From: Glandiceps talaboti
Taxonomy: Eukaryota > Hemichordata > Enteropneusta > Spengelidae
Reading direction: 5' to 3'
Assembly: GCF_964340395.1 (NCBI RefSeq)
Contig: NC_135561.1
Span: 20,064,240 to 20,128,239 of the forward strand
Length of the DNA stretch: 64,000 nucleotides
The position numbers and the translations under genes are program-made. How positions within the stretch are numbered: position 1 is the stretch's first letter; each line of letters begins with the position of its first letter. This document shows positions 37,635-49,901 of this stretch, piece by piece. Below the pieces are notes generated by a model. The model was not told the DNA's origin, did no database searches, and was given only the letters and a program-made list of their open reading frames with translations.

Positions 37635-40245
37635 AACTATAGCATGCTTTCAATTGCATGTGGTAAGGTATTACTGCATTTAAATTTAACAATAAATCAT
37701 AATTATCAATATATTACTTATGCATCCGTCACAAGGTTTTCATCCAAACTGTATGTCCATAATTTATTTCAATTGTCTGGTCATATGAGATGATGTAATT
37801 TCACTGTGATTGGTTCAGGAAAAAATGGGAAAAAGTACATCAGATTGTTGGCGTGCTGCCCACATTAATGTCATTATTCTTACAGGAGAACCTGAAGTAC
37901 AGTTTAATATAATCAGGGCTACCCTTTCATGGCTTCATCATAGAGACCCATGCAATGCACTTCTTGAAAACATATCGTTTTTTGCATATTTCTCTATGTA
38001 TTGCTAAAAGAATGATAAAGTTAGCTAAACTGACAACCACTTGGGGATACTGTCCTGAAAGTCCAAAGAACGTTATCAAGGGAACACTGTAAAATTCTGT
38101 CTAGTTTAATAGATAAATCATAAAAACTTCTTTATCAGTTGTAACAAGAAACTCAAAGTGAAATGACCCTTGTATGACAACTAGAATAATGAAATCCAGG
38201 TGCTCCTTTAAGAAATAATCTTGTTTCTTGAAGGAAATCTTCTGACTTTTTAAAACATTGTCACTTCATTCTCCCTTTGTATTGTTCTATTAGAAAGATA
38301 ATTGTAGACTTGTTAAAATGGCAAAGTCTATAACTAAGAGGTCATATTTTGAGAAAAGTCTGAAAGTACAGTATAAAGATATATAATACAGACTACAAAC
38401 TAGTTAGAAGCATATCTGAGATCACAATGTGCTACAGGTGGATAAATATACTCAAAATGGGATTAGAAACTGAGTTGGTGTGTTCTGAATTTATTGGTTA
38501 TGTTGATAATGTATCAATATTTCTGATGAGCTGGCCCTCTACTGGTTGCTCAGAGCCATAACAGAGTTGCCCAGGTTACAAATTAGCTAACTTTTGAATT
38601 AGGTTCAGTCAATCAGAATCTGTTTCCATAGTTTTTACGCTCTATAACACCAACAACATTCGGATGTTGTCAAAGGGTTTTTCTTTCTTTCTTTAAAATA
38701 AATGTAAATTTGCAAGCTTCAGACATTCAAAACCAGTTTGTAAAAAAAATAGAAGTCACATATTTCATGGCCTTGGAAAGAAAACCAGCATGAAAGACCT
38801 CTATGATGATGCTCTATGGCAGTTTGAATTTCCTGCATTTCCATACGTTTACTCACAATGCCCTTTATATACCCATGTTGCATGTTTAACATGATTCAAC
38901 AAGTTGGAATAAGAGAGTATAGTTCAATGTGAATACTATGTACTAAATATCAAAGACCATGTAATAAAATACAATTTATCATAGGAGATATATATCTATG
39001 TGTAGATAAGAACAAAGTGTTCCCTTTATATCTATCATTAATCATTTTTGCTGGTACAATAGGTCCATGGTTTACAGTTTTTTTTAGCTATTATTTACTG
39101 TATATAAAATACTCAATAAGGAAATTCAGAATATTAGGTACCTTGGCAGCTAATTAGTCAGCTCTAAAAGTTGCTCTCGTTACATACTTGTCTAATGTAT
39201 TTTGACAATATTTTCCTTCAAGCATTGTTAAACATTGCTGTATAACCTGCTAACATCCATTAGGAATTTTGTAATTTTTTCTTCTAAATTAGCTCAAGGC
39301 CTGTAACTCATTCCTGTATAGAAAGATTAGCTTCAGGGATAAAAAATGACCATCAGCAGAATTTAGGAATAATGTCTTCATTATGACTATTTTAATTGAA
39401 TCATACCAGTCATCTTATTATGCAACATTAGGCTACATGTCACTAGACGCATATGCAGGGCTACCCAAAAAAATACTCCCTAGGCATCTGAATATCAATC
39501 TATCTCATTTGGAGTGAGAGTACTCTCTAGGCACATAGATATCAATATATCTAATTGGGGGGCTCGAGGTCTTATCTGACACCTCATCACACTGACTGCC
39601 AGCAAGAAAACTACCTGAAACAAATTGTTTATGACGGATTGAGACATGACTCACATGTAGCATATCATCTTCCAGTCATTTCCTAGGACATTCTTTCAAG
39701 GTTGTTATGATTTAAAGGAAGTAATAAATAATAGATTACGGTAGGTTGTAATTAGAAGGTAGATGTTATACTATATAGTGCCTAATCTGAGGCACATGAA
39801 TGTTGTTGAATCATTTTTTTTTTTTGACATTCGAATACCAAAACGGCAATAATGTCAACGTTTTATTAAGGTTTGGGAATGAGGGGAAAGAGAAAGGAGG
39901 AAATTAAGTAATAATGGTAGTTTCCTAAACAATGTACCATACTGATGATGGGGAGTGTTGGTAAGGTGACTTGGGTACACACATAGATTTAACTTGATAC
40001 TTACCACCCTTAGCATAAATGCAATTAGCATATCCATATTACTTAGCCTTTGATTGTGAATTAGATGACAATCAGAGACTCTGGATTTTACTACTGACTA
40101 AATAGTTAAACCTCTTTTGTCATATTAGAAAATAAAAGAGATTCAATACTATAACTAGACTATCACACTTTATTAATAACTTTTAATCAAGTGGACACCC
40201 TTCTGGGATTTTTCCAAAACATAAATTATGTTTGAGGGGTATAAT
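37635..40245. other. Gene-free AT-rich DNA
   Basis: No gene, RNA gene or strong repeat was recognised in 2.6 kb. Confidence 0.4.
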
Positions 40246-40248
40246 GAT

Positions 40249-40387
40249 ATTATTCCCCAATATTGTTCTTCATTCAGCCAGAAAAAAACCTAAGAGTTTT
40301 GTCACTACTCTTCTAGTGATATTAAGGCCCCTTAAGTCACTTGTATAATCAATTGCAGAATGAAGAAAAATATTGCAGAATAATATC
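40249..40387 (-). mobile_element. MITE-like family D, copy 3 (inverted)
   Basis: The left end CCCCAATATTGTTCTTCATT and the right end AGAATGAAGAAAAATATTGC are inverted partners. The interior GGCCCCTTAAGTCACTTGTA is the complement of the family core, so this copy lies in the opposite orientation to those at 33.2 and 36.7 kb. Confidence 0.7.
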
Positions 40388-40949
40388 CTACACAAAATAT
40401 ACACAAAATATTCCATATACAGAATTGAATGAAAGTAGGGAAAAAAATAATATATGGAATAGAGGAAGTTAAAAATTCCTCTTACATCAAACATTCTACA
40501 ATATAATCTGAGAGGAAATCATGTTTGACACAGTAATTGAAATGATAGTATTACATGATAAATACAGTCTGGCTAAAAAACTGACAGTCTTTTTTCTCAA
40601 AACTTCATCGTAAGTACGAATAGACAAACTGACAAACATTAAACTATTATTATGTACAATTGAAAAATTGAACTTGGGAACTTGGCCTGAAGCAAAAAAA
40701 AATTAAATTTATGATTTGGAAAAATAATGGCAAATTGGAACATTTTGACTTATATTTTAACCATGGTGGAACCAGCAATGTAACTTGTAAAAAACAAGTT
40801 GATGTGATGTAAAAAGAGTAGGGTATATAATCCATATTTTCTGTTCAAAGACTATATAACTTGGCATGTACATGGTTTGAAGTTTATATGTTTGATTGAT
40901 GAACAATATTAACCACGCCAAATTTATCATGAATGAACAGAATGACAGT
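40388..40949. other. Gene-free AT-rich DNA
   Basis: No gene or clear repeat was recognised. Confidence 0.4.
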
Positions 40950-41905
40950 CAGCTACAGTTACATGTATGTACACACAAAACAAAGGAAGCAGCACTTTTA
41001 AAATTATATAACTAAGGAAATGTTACATCATAAAGTGTCAGAATTGATTTATGATTCCTTGTGTAGTCTTAAGATCTCATATAGAATATTGTGAAGGTCT
41101 GAATATGTTACCTTTAAAGTACTGACAGGGAGCAACGTTTCCATTTATGTAAACCTGAGGAATTATAGCAGCACTTTTTTCAATTATATAGCTAAGGAAA
41201 TGTTACATCATAACGTGTCAGAATTGATTTATGATTCCTTATGCAATCGCAAACGATCTAAAATTTGAAGATATTAAACGTCAAAATATTAAATCACCTT
41301 CAAGTAATGACAGGCAGCGACTAAATGACATATACATCCAACCTGAAGGTTGTGGTGTATGCTTTTTCAATTTCATAAATGCATGTACGGAACTGTTTGA
41401 TTTATGAACCCTTAAGCTGAAAAGATCTACAATGTGAACCTGTTAACCCTCTAAATAATGACAGACAACTATTGTAAATTTACATGTATATGTAATAACA
41501 CTTTTGCAATTACGTAAGTACAAAACTGTTTTATTAAAAATGTAAGCATTGATTTATAACCCCTATGTGATCTCATATATTTATTAAGTTTGGACTTAAA
41601 AAGTCAAAATGTTCATTAAGTAAATGTAATGTCAGTCAGCTACTTAAACCTGAAGGTCAGTATACAGAGACATTGATATAAAAATTGTTAAATGTTAATT
41701 TTACGATCATGAAAAGATCTAAAGTTTGAACTTATTAACTATCAAAATATTACATGCCCTTCAAGTAATAACAGGCAGCAACATTAACATGTCCATATGA
41801 ACTGAAGGTTAAGTGGTAATTTTTCATTTTAACTGTACGGAAATATTTGATTATAAACTGATAGACATGATTCATGACCTCTCAAAAGATATAACAAATT
41901 GAACA
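40950..41905. repeat. Degenerate tandem array, units of roughly 130-190 bp
   Basis: About five units share TAACTAAGGAAATGTTACAT, GTCAGAATTGATTTATGATT, AAGATCTAAAGTTTGAACTT, TATCAAAATATTACAT, CTTCAAGTAATGACAGGCAG and AACCTGAAGGT in that order. The first two units are closest; later ones are increasingly diverged and partial. Confidence 0.7.
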
Positions 41906-42208
41906 TAAAAAATCATACAGAGTCATTTGAAGGTGTAAGGCAATTACTAATAAAAATTTATGACAGGAAGGGTAGGCTTTCATTGCTATGAAAAATAATC
42001 CCATTATGAACTATTCCAAATATTTACTGGTCAGGCTTGAGGGTAAATTTAAATCATATTTATCTGCCAAAATGACGTGTTGAATGGAGACCACAATTCA
42101 TAGTCATCACACTTGAAATCAAAACTAGGCTATAACATTTGTAGGTTTCTTGACAACATAATTTAAACAAGAAATATATAGTCATCCAACAAAATAAAAA
42201 CATTTTCA

Positions 42209-42594
42209 TAAACTATTGGGTCCAGAGAGTCATTTTATGAATTTTTACATCACCTACAATTACTTGCGATTTCAGAGAAACATCAAAGTTGATTTTGCTG
42301 TGGGCTAATGCATCATGGGAGTCAGCAGAACTAATATATTCATGGTTGCACAATGAATATTCATGATTCTCAGGTCCTTATTTCCTTCAGTGTAAAACAT
42401 CTCTCATGAATATTCATTGTGCAACCATGAATATATTATTTCTACTGACACCCAGGGTGCAATAGCCCACATATACAGTAAAGATACACTATAATGGCAT
42501 GAGATTAACTTGATGTTTCTCCAAAGTCGCAAGTAATTGTAGGCAATGTCACAACTTATAAAGTGACTCTCCAGAACCTATAGTTAATTCAAAT
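42209..42594. repeat. Long inverted repeat (fold-back element), about 386 bp
   Basis: A perfect 35-bp inverted pair at 42332-42366 and 42404-42438 surrounds a 37-bp loop. The pairing extends outwards with mismatches and gaps: CACCTACAATTACTTGCGA against CGCAAGTAATTGTAGG, and CCAGAGAGTCATTTTATGA against CTTATAAAGTGACTCTCC. The ends resemble those of family C (14.2 and 44.9 kb). It is non-coding and would form a large hairpin. Confidence 0.8.
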
Positions 42595-42935
42595 GTCTCT
42601 ACTTCCTGGAGTACATCAGTGTTCCCCTGTATTTTAAGCACTAAATATTGACATTGCATATAGTCAAAAGATCAATCAAATTTTATGTAAATCAGATATT
42701 TGTTTGCAAACATGTAGAAAGCAACAGCTGAGGTCTGATGAGAATCATGTATTGATATCTGATAATTAAAAGATAATGAAAACATAGCAGGACATGTTAT
42801 AAATGCATTTAAGAATGTTTAACCAAGAAGAAACTTCGTTCTGTACCTTGCTTATTGATAATTTGTTTGCATGTAATTTGTGATAAAATCAAGAAATTTT
42901 AAGAAGCAAAACAAACAAACAATTAGCACAATTAA
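42595..42935. other. Gene-free AT-rich DNA
   Basis: No gene or clear repeat was recognised. Confidence 0.4.
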
Positions 42936-42947
42936 TGCATGCATGCA

Positions 42948-42980
<33 letters not shown>

Positions 42981-43141
42981 GCATACATACATACATACAT
43001 GCATGCATCCACACATACATATGTACATACATACATACATACATACATACATAAATACACATACATACATCCACATACACACACATCCATCCATCCATCC
43101 ATCCATCCATCCATCTATCCATCCATCCATCCATACATACA
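42936..43141. repeat. Compound (GCAT)/(CATA)/(CATC) microsatellite
   Basis: About 200 bp of CATA units with GCAT interruptions switch to CATC units at about 43085-43135. Open frames on both strands here are translations of the repeat. Confidence 0.95.
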
Positions 43142-44915
43142 CGTACACACGTGCTCACACAAAGCCAATATGTCAGGAAACATAGAAATGTTGTGATCTT
43201 CCCATTGAAAAATGACAGAATTTCACAAAATGATAACATGTACAATAGTGGCCATCTAAGCAAGACACTGTATTGCCCTCGAGGTAGACTTTACTCAAGT
43301 TGTCAGATGCACTCAAGTGGTAAATGCCACATGTTATTTGCTGACTTCCAAAACTTAAATCCACTAGACTTTCTGGAATTGTGACTGTTTTTTCTAGTCA
43401 GACCCAGACAAAGTGGCGGCACACAATTAACAGCAAGTTGAGAGGAAAAATAAGACAACATGATGATCTGATTTGGGTGATATAAATGATAGTCAATTCA
43501 GATATAAAATGAAGCATTACTGTCAACTTAAATGATGTTGACAAGCGATATAATTTGGAAATTATCTCAGTCTTATCTTCTTTGTAGTTGGAAGGTTGAG
43601 AATATTATACAAGAATGATTGTGAAGACAATTTAGACATTGGTGAGTGGATGGTCCAGTAAAAAGAGACAAAAGACAAATTTTAACAGTGCCAAGGATCC
43701 ATTTGATAGAAAACAGAAATTAAAGCTTGATTTTGGATGTCATCGTATTTGCAAGTGACTATATTAATTGCTTCATCAATGGTGTGAACTGTGGCCAATA
43801 AAATGATTTTTTGACTCGTGTACTAGAATTGAAATTTCCAAACCAACAAAAAGTTTTGCTCTTGCCTGGTCATTATTTTCATGGAATAAATGCAAATTTC
43901 ACCCATCGGATGTATATCTACAAACAGATCCTCTTGCCAGTCAATCCATTATTGCACATGCAAGGGTTGTATGCAATGCAACACCAAAAACATTATATGC
44001 ATATATCTATATGCAAATGAGCATGGCAATGTTGGCTGCACATGAACTCAATATGCAGAAGGGTGGTGTTATTTATAATGCATATATAGTTGTAATGAAC
44101 GCTCTGTGTGAAGCGTGTTTCTTACAAAAGGTGTACATTTTTATATGTTATGCACAGTCTTCCAGTTATCAGTCCATGTTAGCTGTATGTATAATAATTA
44201 CCATAGCCCACAATAAGATAGTGTGTTGGTTCTGGGGAGAATTTGAACTCATGATACAATGTTATTTTCGCTTCACTTCTGAAAATGTAATGAACACAGA
44301 TAAGATCACAAGAAATCTATACCCAGAGTACGCAACATTTGCACTCTCGCACCAAACGGTTTGGGCATAGTATTCTTTCTGCAGATAATAAAATTATTTC
44401 TATCTGAGAAGCTGTCTAATGTACAGCCAAGCAGACATTTTTAATCACAGGTACATTTTTCACATCTCCTGTTTGTCCCTCTACTACAACTTCAGGTCAA
44501 AACCTGAATGTTACCAAGAATGTCATTAGCAATTACATCATTGCTAAACAAGAGATAGTCCCATCCTAATGTACAGTATCAAGATTACTTTTTTATAAAA
44601 AAATAATTAATATATGCTGTTCTATTATTAAGTCTACAGCATGAGACATTAATAATTGCACTTAATTTCTCATATTACCATTTTAAATGACATGTGACTT
44701 CATTTAAAACCATTTGCAGATATTATAATTTCAAATCAATGTTTGTTTCATATTTTGTGTATTTTGATCTAATAGAAGTAATGTAAAAAAAACAAAAAAA
44801 AAGGTGTACCCCGTTATTCATTCAATCTGTCTACGAGAACATCACTGCACGAAGTATAAAACCATTTTCATTAACATAATTTCAAGTACTTGTTTTAGTG
44901 TAAGGTAATAAGCAC
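43142..44915. other. Gene-free AT-rich DNA
   Basis: No convincing gene. An open frame at 44011-44370 (+) lacks domain motifs and coding-like composition. A region rich in ATATGCAT phrases lies at 43970-44090. Confidence 0.4.
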
Positions 44916-44919
44916 TTAG

Positions 44920-45135
44920 GAGTCATGAATATTTATGTTCTGTTATCACATTTGCATGTCTGCTGATTCCCATAAAACTTATATGTAATGCCTATCAACA
45001 GCAAGGACATCCCCAGAACAATAAATGACGAACAAGTTCTAACTTGCCAATGTTTCTCAGCAATCATGTATAACGTATATGTAAGTGTTGTGATATCATG
45101 AAATGACTCTCCAGAACCCAAACTTCATGGAAAAC
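44920..45135 (+). repeat. Dispersed repeat family C, copy 2
   Basis: The segment starts with AGGAGTCATGAATATTTATG and ends with ATCATGAAATGACTCTCCAG, AACCCAAACTTCATGGAAAA, matching the ends of 14240-14450. The interior is poorly conserved between the two copies. Confidence 0.5.
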
Positions 45136-46075
45136 CAAGTACCATTTACCTTTAAACAATCTTTATTTTGTTAATGCATCAATTTGATGGGTTGGATGAA
45201 TATGTAAAAAAATGACATGTGTAATTCAATCACTATTGAAATGACATTGTAAGACCTTGCTAAATATGATATACATTGTATCTTCTATATAAATCAATAA
45301 ATCTGAAGGAATTATGCATGAACATGACTCCAAATTAAATCAATTTTATAATTCAATCAATTGACTGAAAATTGCTATGAACTAACAATCGCTACCGTAT
45401 AAAACTCATCTGATTTGATGGTGTAACGAAATGAGAAATATGTATTTGATAGGTTTAATATTTCATACCTCTGGTTACAATGTATTCATACATACAGTAG
45501 ACGGTAATACTTGTATGCATCAGGCCTTGCTGATCTTGTTTCTTACAAAAATCTATCTATGATCCTGCTATCTCGTTTCAAACAACTCACATTGGGTGAT
45601 ACAATGAAAGAAGGAATACATGAAACCACTGACTGTACACTGACATTGGAATGAAATGATGGAATGTGTACAGCTATACGCTGGGAAAGTACACACGTGA
45701 GAGTACTGTCCTTATGACCGGCATTGGTTTTCAGTATTATCATTCATTTCATGTGATACAATGTAGAGTGCACAAAATGATTATATCGATTTAATGACAA
45801 AATCTTTAAGGACTTGTAATTTTAGGTACAAATTTAACGAGAGACCTCTTATATTGTAGTCTTTTATCTTTTTGTCTATTTACTTCTAAAATCTAATTGA
45901 ATGTATAGAAAAAGAGGGATTAGACATAGTGGCCACTTTCTGAACTTTACACACAAATTCTAAGAAAGATACATACTTATGTTTCTATTAAACAGACATT
46001 TAATGCCTGTATTAGTCCGTCATCAGAAAGTGCTGGTATTTACTCAAAGACTACAAATCTCTACATGTTTACTAA
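45136..46075. other. Gene-free AT-rich DNA
   Basis: No gene or clear repeat was recognised. Confidence 0.4.
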
Positions 46076-46076
46076 A

Positions 46077-46360
46077 GGGTTGTTGGTGGCTGAGTGGTTT
46101 AACCACTTGCCTCTTACCACTGTGGCTGGGGTTTGAACCCATTTGGGGGTTGATTAAATTTACCATGCTGTAAGTAAGGAGAGTGTCGTTCAGTTTGACA
46201 CTACTGAACAACGCAGGTTTTCTCTGTGTACTCCGGTTTCCTCCTCCATTAACACAGAACCCATGAGGGATGGTACTAAACTGGACTTTTCGGAAGAGAA
46301 GTGTTTATATACTTACAGACCTATCCAGTATAAATAAAGATTATTATTCTTTATTATCAT
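46077..46360 (+). mobile_element. tRNA-derived SINE-like copy 4 (best preserved head)
   Basis: TGGCTGAGTGG at 46087-46097 matches the Pol III A-box consensus exactly. GGTTTGAACCC at 46130-46140 is a B box with one mismatch, 43 bp further on. The body has CGTTCAGTTTGACACTACTG, AACAACGCAGGTTTTCTC and GGTTTCCTCCTCCATTAA. The 3' part reads GACCTATCCAGTATAAATAA and ends in GATTATTATT. The head is most like class II (Ser/Leu-type) tRNAs by its GTGGCTGAGTGGTTTAACC start, but there is no full cloverleaf. Confidence 0.78.
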
Positions 46361-47283
46361 TAACACCAGTGGTTTACAGCAAGTAAAGAGTTTGGGCAAA
46401 AATAGTTTGCATCTGTATCTTCACAGTTTCTGACATAAGAGATTCTTTGTGAAAATCAGACATGGTGTCTTTCACTCAATTACATTTAAAAACTTGCAGT
46501 TGTCTATTTATCAATTGTATCAGCAGATTGAAACAAAAGTGATGCAAGTACAGATGAACATCTTCCATGATTCTTGACACAGACAGACAGGCTACATGAC
46601 ATTTTTACACAATTATTAATAAAAAACAATATTCACAAAGCTGAACAGCATTCTAAAAACTTAAATTTGTGAAAGCAGAGAATTTGACAGAAGTTCTATA
46701 GACTGTGTAAACTGTATATCTTGTATATTATGTTTGTCATATTTCAAAATTGATATTCTTATTCATAGCATAGACAGGCATCTTTGATATTGTTGACAAC
46801 TTCACAGGACTGAGTTGGCAAAAATACATGTAACTGTGAAAGCTGAGAATTTAAGAGAAACATGCAAGTGCAGAAAAACTAGTAGCCAGGACGTGATTGT
46901 GTTCAACCTTGAGGTTGTTTGAATACACCTGATGTAATGTAAATCTTTTACTTTTAACATTAATTTTTAAGCCTGCTTCAGCATAAAAATACTAAAATAT
47001 TCATGTGGGGAATTTTAGCCAACAGAGAAACAGACTGAGTCTGCTTTACAATGCAGAATTTTCTTTGTATAGACCGCATATCGCAATCTTGCAAGTCTAC
47101 ATGCATGAAGCATTTACAATAAATGTGTATTGATATATAAAAGTTGATCATGCTTTTTGAAGTCAATGATACCAGTATAGATAAGAGACTTTACATTCCC
47201 AGTGGTGTGTTGAAATATCCTTGTTTTGGCTATCAACAACAATATTAAATTCTTTGCATAGATTAGATAATGTATTATTAAAG
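46361..47283. other. Gene-free AT-rich DNA
   Basis: No gene or clear repeat was recognised. Confidence 0.4.
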
Positions 47284-47435
47284 TGTGAAATGCTAAGTAC
47301 AGTATCTGGACATAGACACCAGACTGCCTCAAATTGTGAAATGCTAGTACAGTATCTGGACATAGACACCAGACTGCCTCAAATTGTGAAATGCTAGTAC
47401 AGTATCTGGACATAGACACCAGACTGCCTCAAATG
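47284..47435. repeat. 50-bp tandem repeat, 3 copies
   Basis: The unit AATTGTGAAATGCTAGTACA, GTATCTGGACATAGACACCA, GACTGCCTCA is repeated three times with almost no change, which suggests a recent expansion. Minus-strand open frames here are translations of the unit. Confidence 0.92.
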
Positions 47436-49070
47436 CAAGTTTCAATACAGCAAAACCAGACAGTATTATTTGTTGTACTCTTGAGTACCTCTGTACAGTA
47501 ACTTACAGTAATATTTTTCACTAGCACTGTTTATTTTAAGGCTGTATTTCTTGAGTTCTGTATCCTACATTCTTTGATTGTGTGTAGCGTATTAAAAAAA
47601 TAAAGATTGATTTATTGATTGATTGCTGCCATCAGCCATCTTGACACACTCAATCGCTGACAGGTACCTTTTAGACTTTCATGTTTGCTGTTCTCAGTTT
47701 GTGGTTGTTTGTTTGTATGTTGTTTTTCTCATTTACTAATAAGGTGTAATCTTTTATAACTAGGTAAATCTATCTGAGCATCCCTGTTTAACATTTTACC
47801 AGGTTCCCACACAATGTTATAGTACAAATGTATAGGAGACTATGCCAGTTTTTACCAGGTTGCCCTGTCTGCTCCCAAACTTTAGCAAAAACACTGACTA
47901 AACATAAACATGAATGTTTAAATGAAATCATGTGACTGTACAGCCCTTATGGTGGTAAACACACTGTAGAGATCTAGAAGTAGAGAACTCCTACAATATG
48001 GCATTGAACAATCTACTTTCAAATCAACAAACACACTTTTTACATTTCAAGGTTACATTTTAAAATAAATTATCGGCAAATTGTCCTCTCTTGACCTCAC
48101 GACATCATTGAAACATGCTGAGAAGGAGTTGATGTCCATATCTTTTCCAGCTCATCAACTCTACATTACACTATGCATGCTGTGGACAAGTCAATCACAG
48201 AGGATATTTATCACAGTTTCATATCCACAGTGACTTGAAATGTTTGACTTGAATTGTTTTTCCCCTCCTATTAGATTGATAGAGAGTAAACCTTATGATG
48301 GTAAATGTTATATCAACCAAGTTGTACAGTTGTGACTGTTACAGTTTAAGGCAGAATGCAGCTTCAGAAAGTTTTTCCATCTGAAAGCTTGTTTTGCTCG
48401 TTTTGGGATTCATTGTCCTGGTTTCAATAAAATCAAGAATCACATATTTTCCTTAAGCTTAAATTAACACACTTTTGTTGGCCATATCATATTCTAAATA
48501 GATTAATATTAAGATCATTTTGACATCTAGTTCAAAAATTTTGCATGCATGATCACCCTGATTTGTTTTCTTTGTTGTGAATTCAAAGTAGTTGGAATTT
48601 TCTTCAACAAATTTGCAAAAGTTATACTTTCACTTTGGGGTACACACTCGGTTAATGATGAACTATAACATAGAAGAAGTACTTAGTGTGAATGTTGAGA
48701 TTTAACTCAACACAAACATGGAGACTACTATTAAAATAGTCACAAAAGATTGGTGAAAGCAGGACATTTCTTACTAAGATCTGACTGACACATAGGTGAA
48801 ATTGAGAAAAATAATTTTGTCTTAAGAGATGAACATCTTCCTAGATGTCAGGAAGAGTACACTAGTCTATCTATCATTATTACTCTATACTACATATAGT
48901 GTTCAATCTAAAACTTATTGAGATTGCAATAACATAAAATGAAGAATGTGGATGCCAGGTCTCAGCATATACACAGTTGTTTGATCTATTTTAAAATAAT
49001 CTCTACTTCTTTGCTAGTAATTCTGTCAGGCACTAATAAATATAGTTTACAATACGATTACACATGTACC
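47436..49070. other. Gene-free AT-rich DNA
   Basis: No gene was recognised. A short GATTGATTTATTGATTGATTG patch occurs near 47605-47626. Confidence 0.4.
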
Positions 49071-49075
49071 AACAC

Positions 49076-49210
49076 TACATGAAAAGTGGTGTTTCCAGTT
49101 TCGTATACATGATGACAGTCACACAACGGAAATGTTGCACTTTCAGATTTTCAGCAATTCCGTTGTGTGACAGTCATGTATACGGAACCAGAAATGCCAC
49201 CCTTTCATGC
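49076..49210. repeat. Hairpin element with 58-60-bp arms
   Basis: The left arm CATGAAAAGTGGTGTTTCCA, GTTTCGTATACATG, GACAGTCACACAACGGAA pairs with the right arm TTCCGTTGTGTGACAGTCAT, GTATACGGAACCAGAAATGC, CACCCTTTCATG. The loop is about 17 bp. Non-coding, MITE-like. It lies 300 bp left of the DIRS insertion. Confidence 0.75.
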
Positions 49211-49516
49211 AGTGCAAGCTACCGCTAGTTGTTTACACTTATCTCATGGGCATACTCTCTTTGTTTACTGACTGCATTGGAGTGATCAAATTCTCTAGAG
49301 CCTTACTATTGATAGAATTCCTACAAATGATCAACACGTCTTCCTCCTGGTTCAAAGTAAATATTTTATTCTTTTATTTGACAACCTTGTTTTGTTACAA
49401 GAGTAGTTCATATCTGCTTTACAGTGTTCCTATTCTGAATGTTTGTAACCACAGAATAATAACCCCTAGTAATAAACGATAATGACTGTACACTGTATTA
49501 AATGTAAGATGTGATT

Positions 49517-49571
49517 GAATTGAAGTTTCTACCGAAACTAATTTCTGTGAAGAGAAAATACTCACCTTTAT
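49517..49571. repeat. DIRS left extreme end, complemented by the ICR
   Basis: These 55 bp, from GAATTGAAGTTTCTACCGAA to CTCACCTTTAT, are the exact reverse complement of 49759-49813. The outermost 37 bp are unique to the left end and are not shared with the right terminus. Confidence 0.9.
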
Positions 49572-49689
49572 TATACTACTATTGGGTTACCCTTTTGCTT
49601 TTAGCCTAACTTCGCAAAATAAAGTCGTGACCCCTGACCCACCTGTGGCTATCCCATGATGCCCCTTTTCCCGCCAGTACTAAATTTTG
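49554..49689. repeat. DIRS left inverted terminal repeat (136 bp)
   Basis: Exact reverse complement of 54860-54995. The outer end reads GAAAATACTCACCTTTATTA and the inner end reads GCCAGTACTAAATTTTG. No mismatch was found across 136 bp. Confidence 0.93.
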
Positions 49690-49758
49690 TCATATTAACA
49701 GACAAAAATACGGAAAAGTACACAAAACAGGAACTGTGGGGTGGTGGGAGGGATTCAC

Positions 49759-49857
49759 ATAAAGGTGAGTATTTTCTCTTCACAGAAATTAGTTTCGGTA
49801 GAAACTTCAATTCTGTTCATCGAAAATACTCACCTTTATTATACTACTATTGGGTTA
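49759..49857. repeat. DIRS internal complementary region (ICR)
   Basis: Positions 49759-49813 are the reverse complement of the left extreme end (49517-49571). Positions 49811-49857 are the reverse complement of the right extreme end (54960-55006). The two parts overlap by TTC at 49811-49813, the complement of the GAA found at both element edges. In DIRS elements the ICR is thought to serve as the template on which the linear ends are completed and joined to form the circular intermediate. Confidence 0.93.
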
Positions 49858-49901
49858 GAATTTGTCAGCCAATTAGGAGGGGGGAGTTCCTGACATCCCA
49901 A

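Noticed and set aside
42852-43263. Several open frames rich in MYVC, HTYI and WMDG
   Set aside because: They are translations of the compound CATA/CATC microsatellite.
44011-44370. 119-codon plus-strand frame with hydrophobic stretches
   Set aside because: Composition is that of AT-rich random frames, with no motif, no splice context and no homologous look-alike known to me.
46087-46160. Possible functional tRNA gene
   Set aside because: A and B boxes are present, but the arms do not form a cloverleaf. The head continues into a repeated body and an ATT tail, so it is a SINE.
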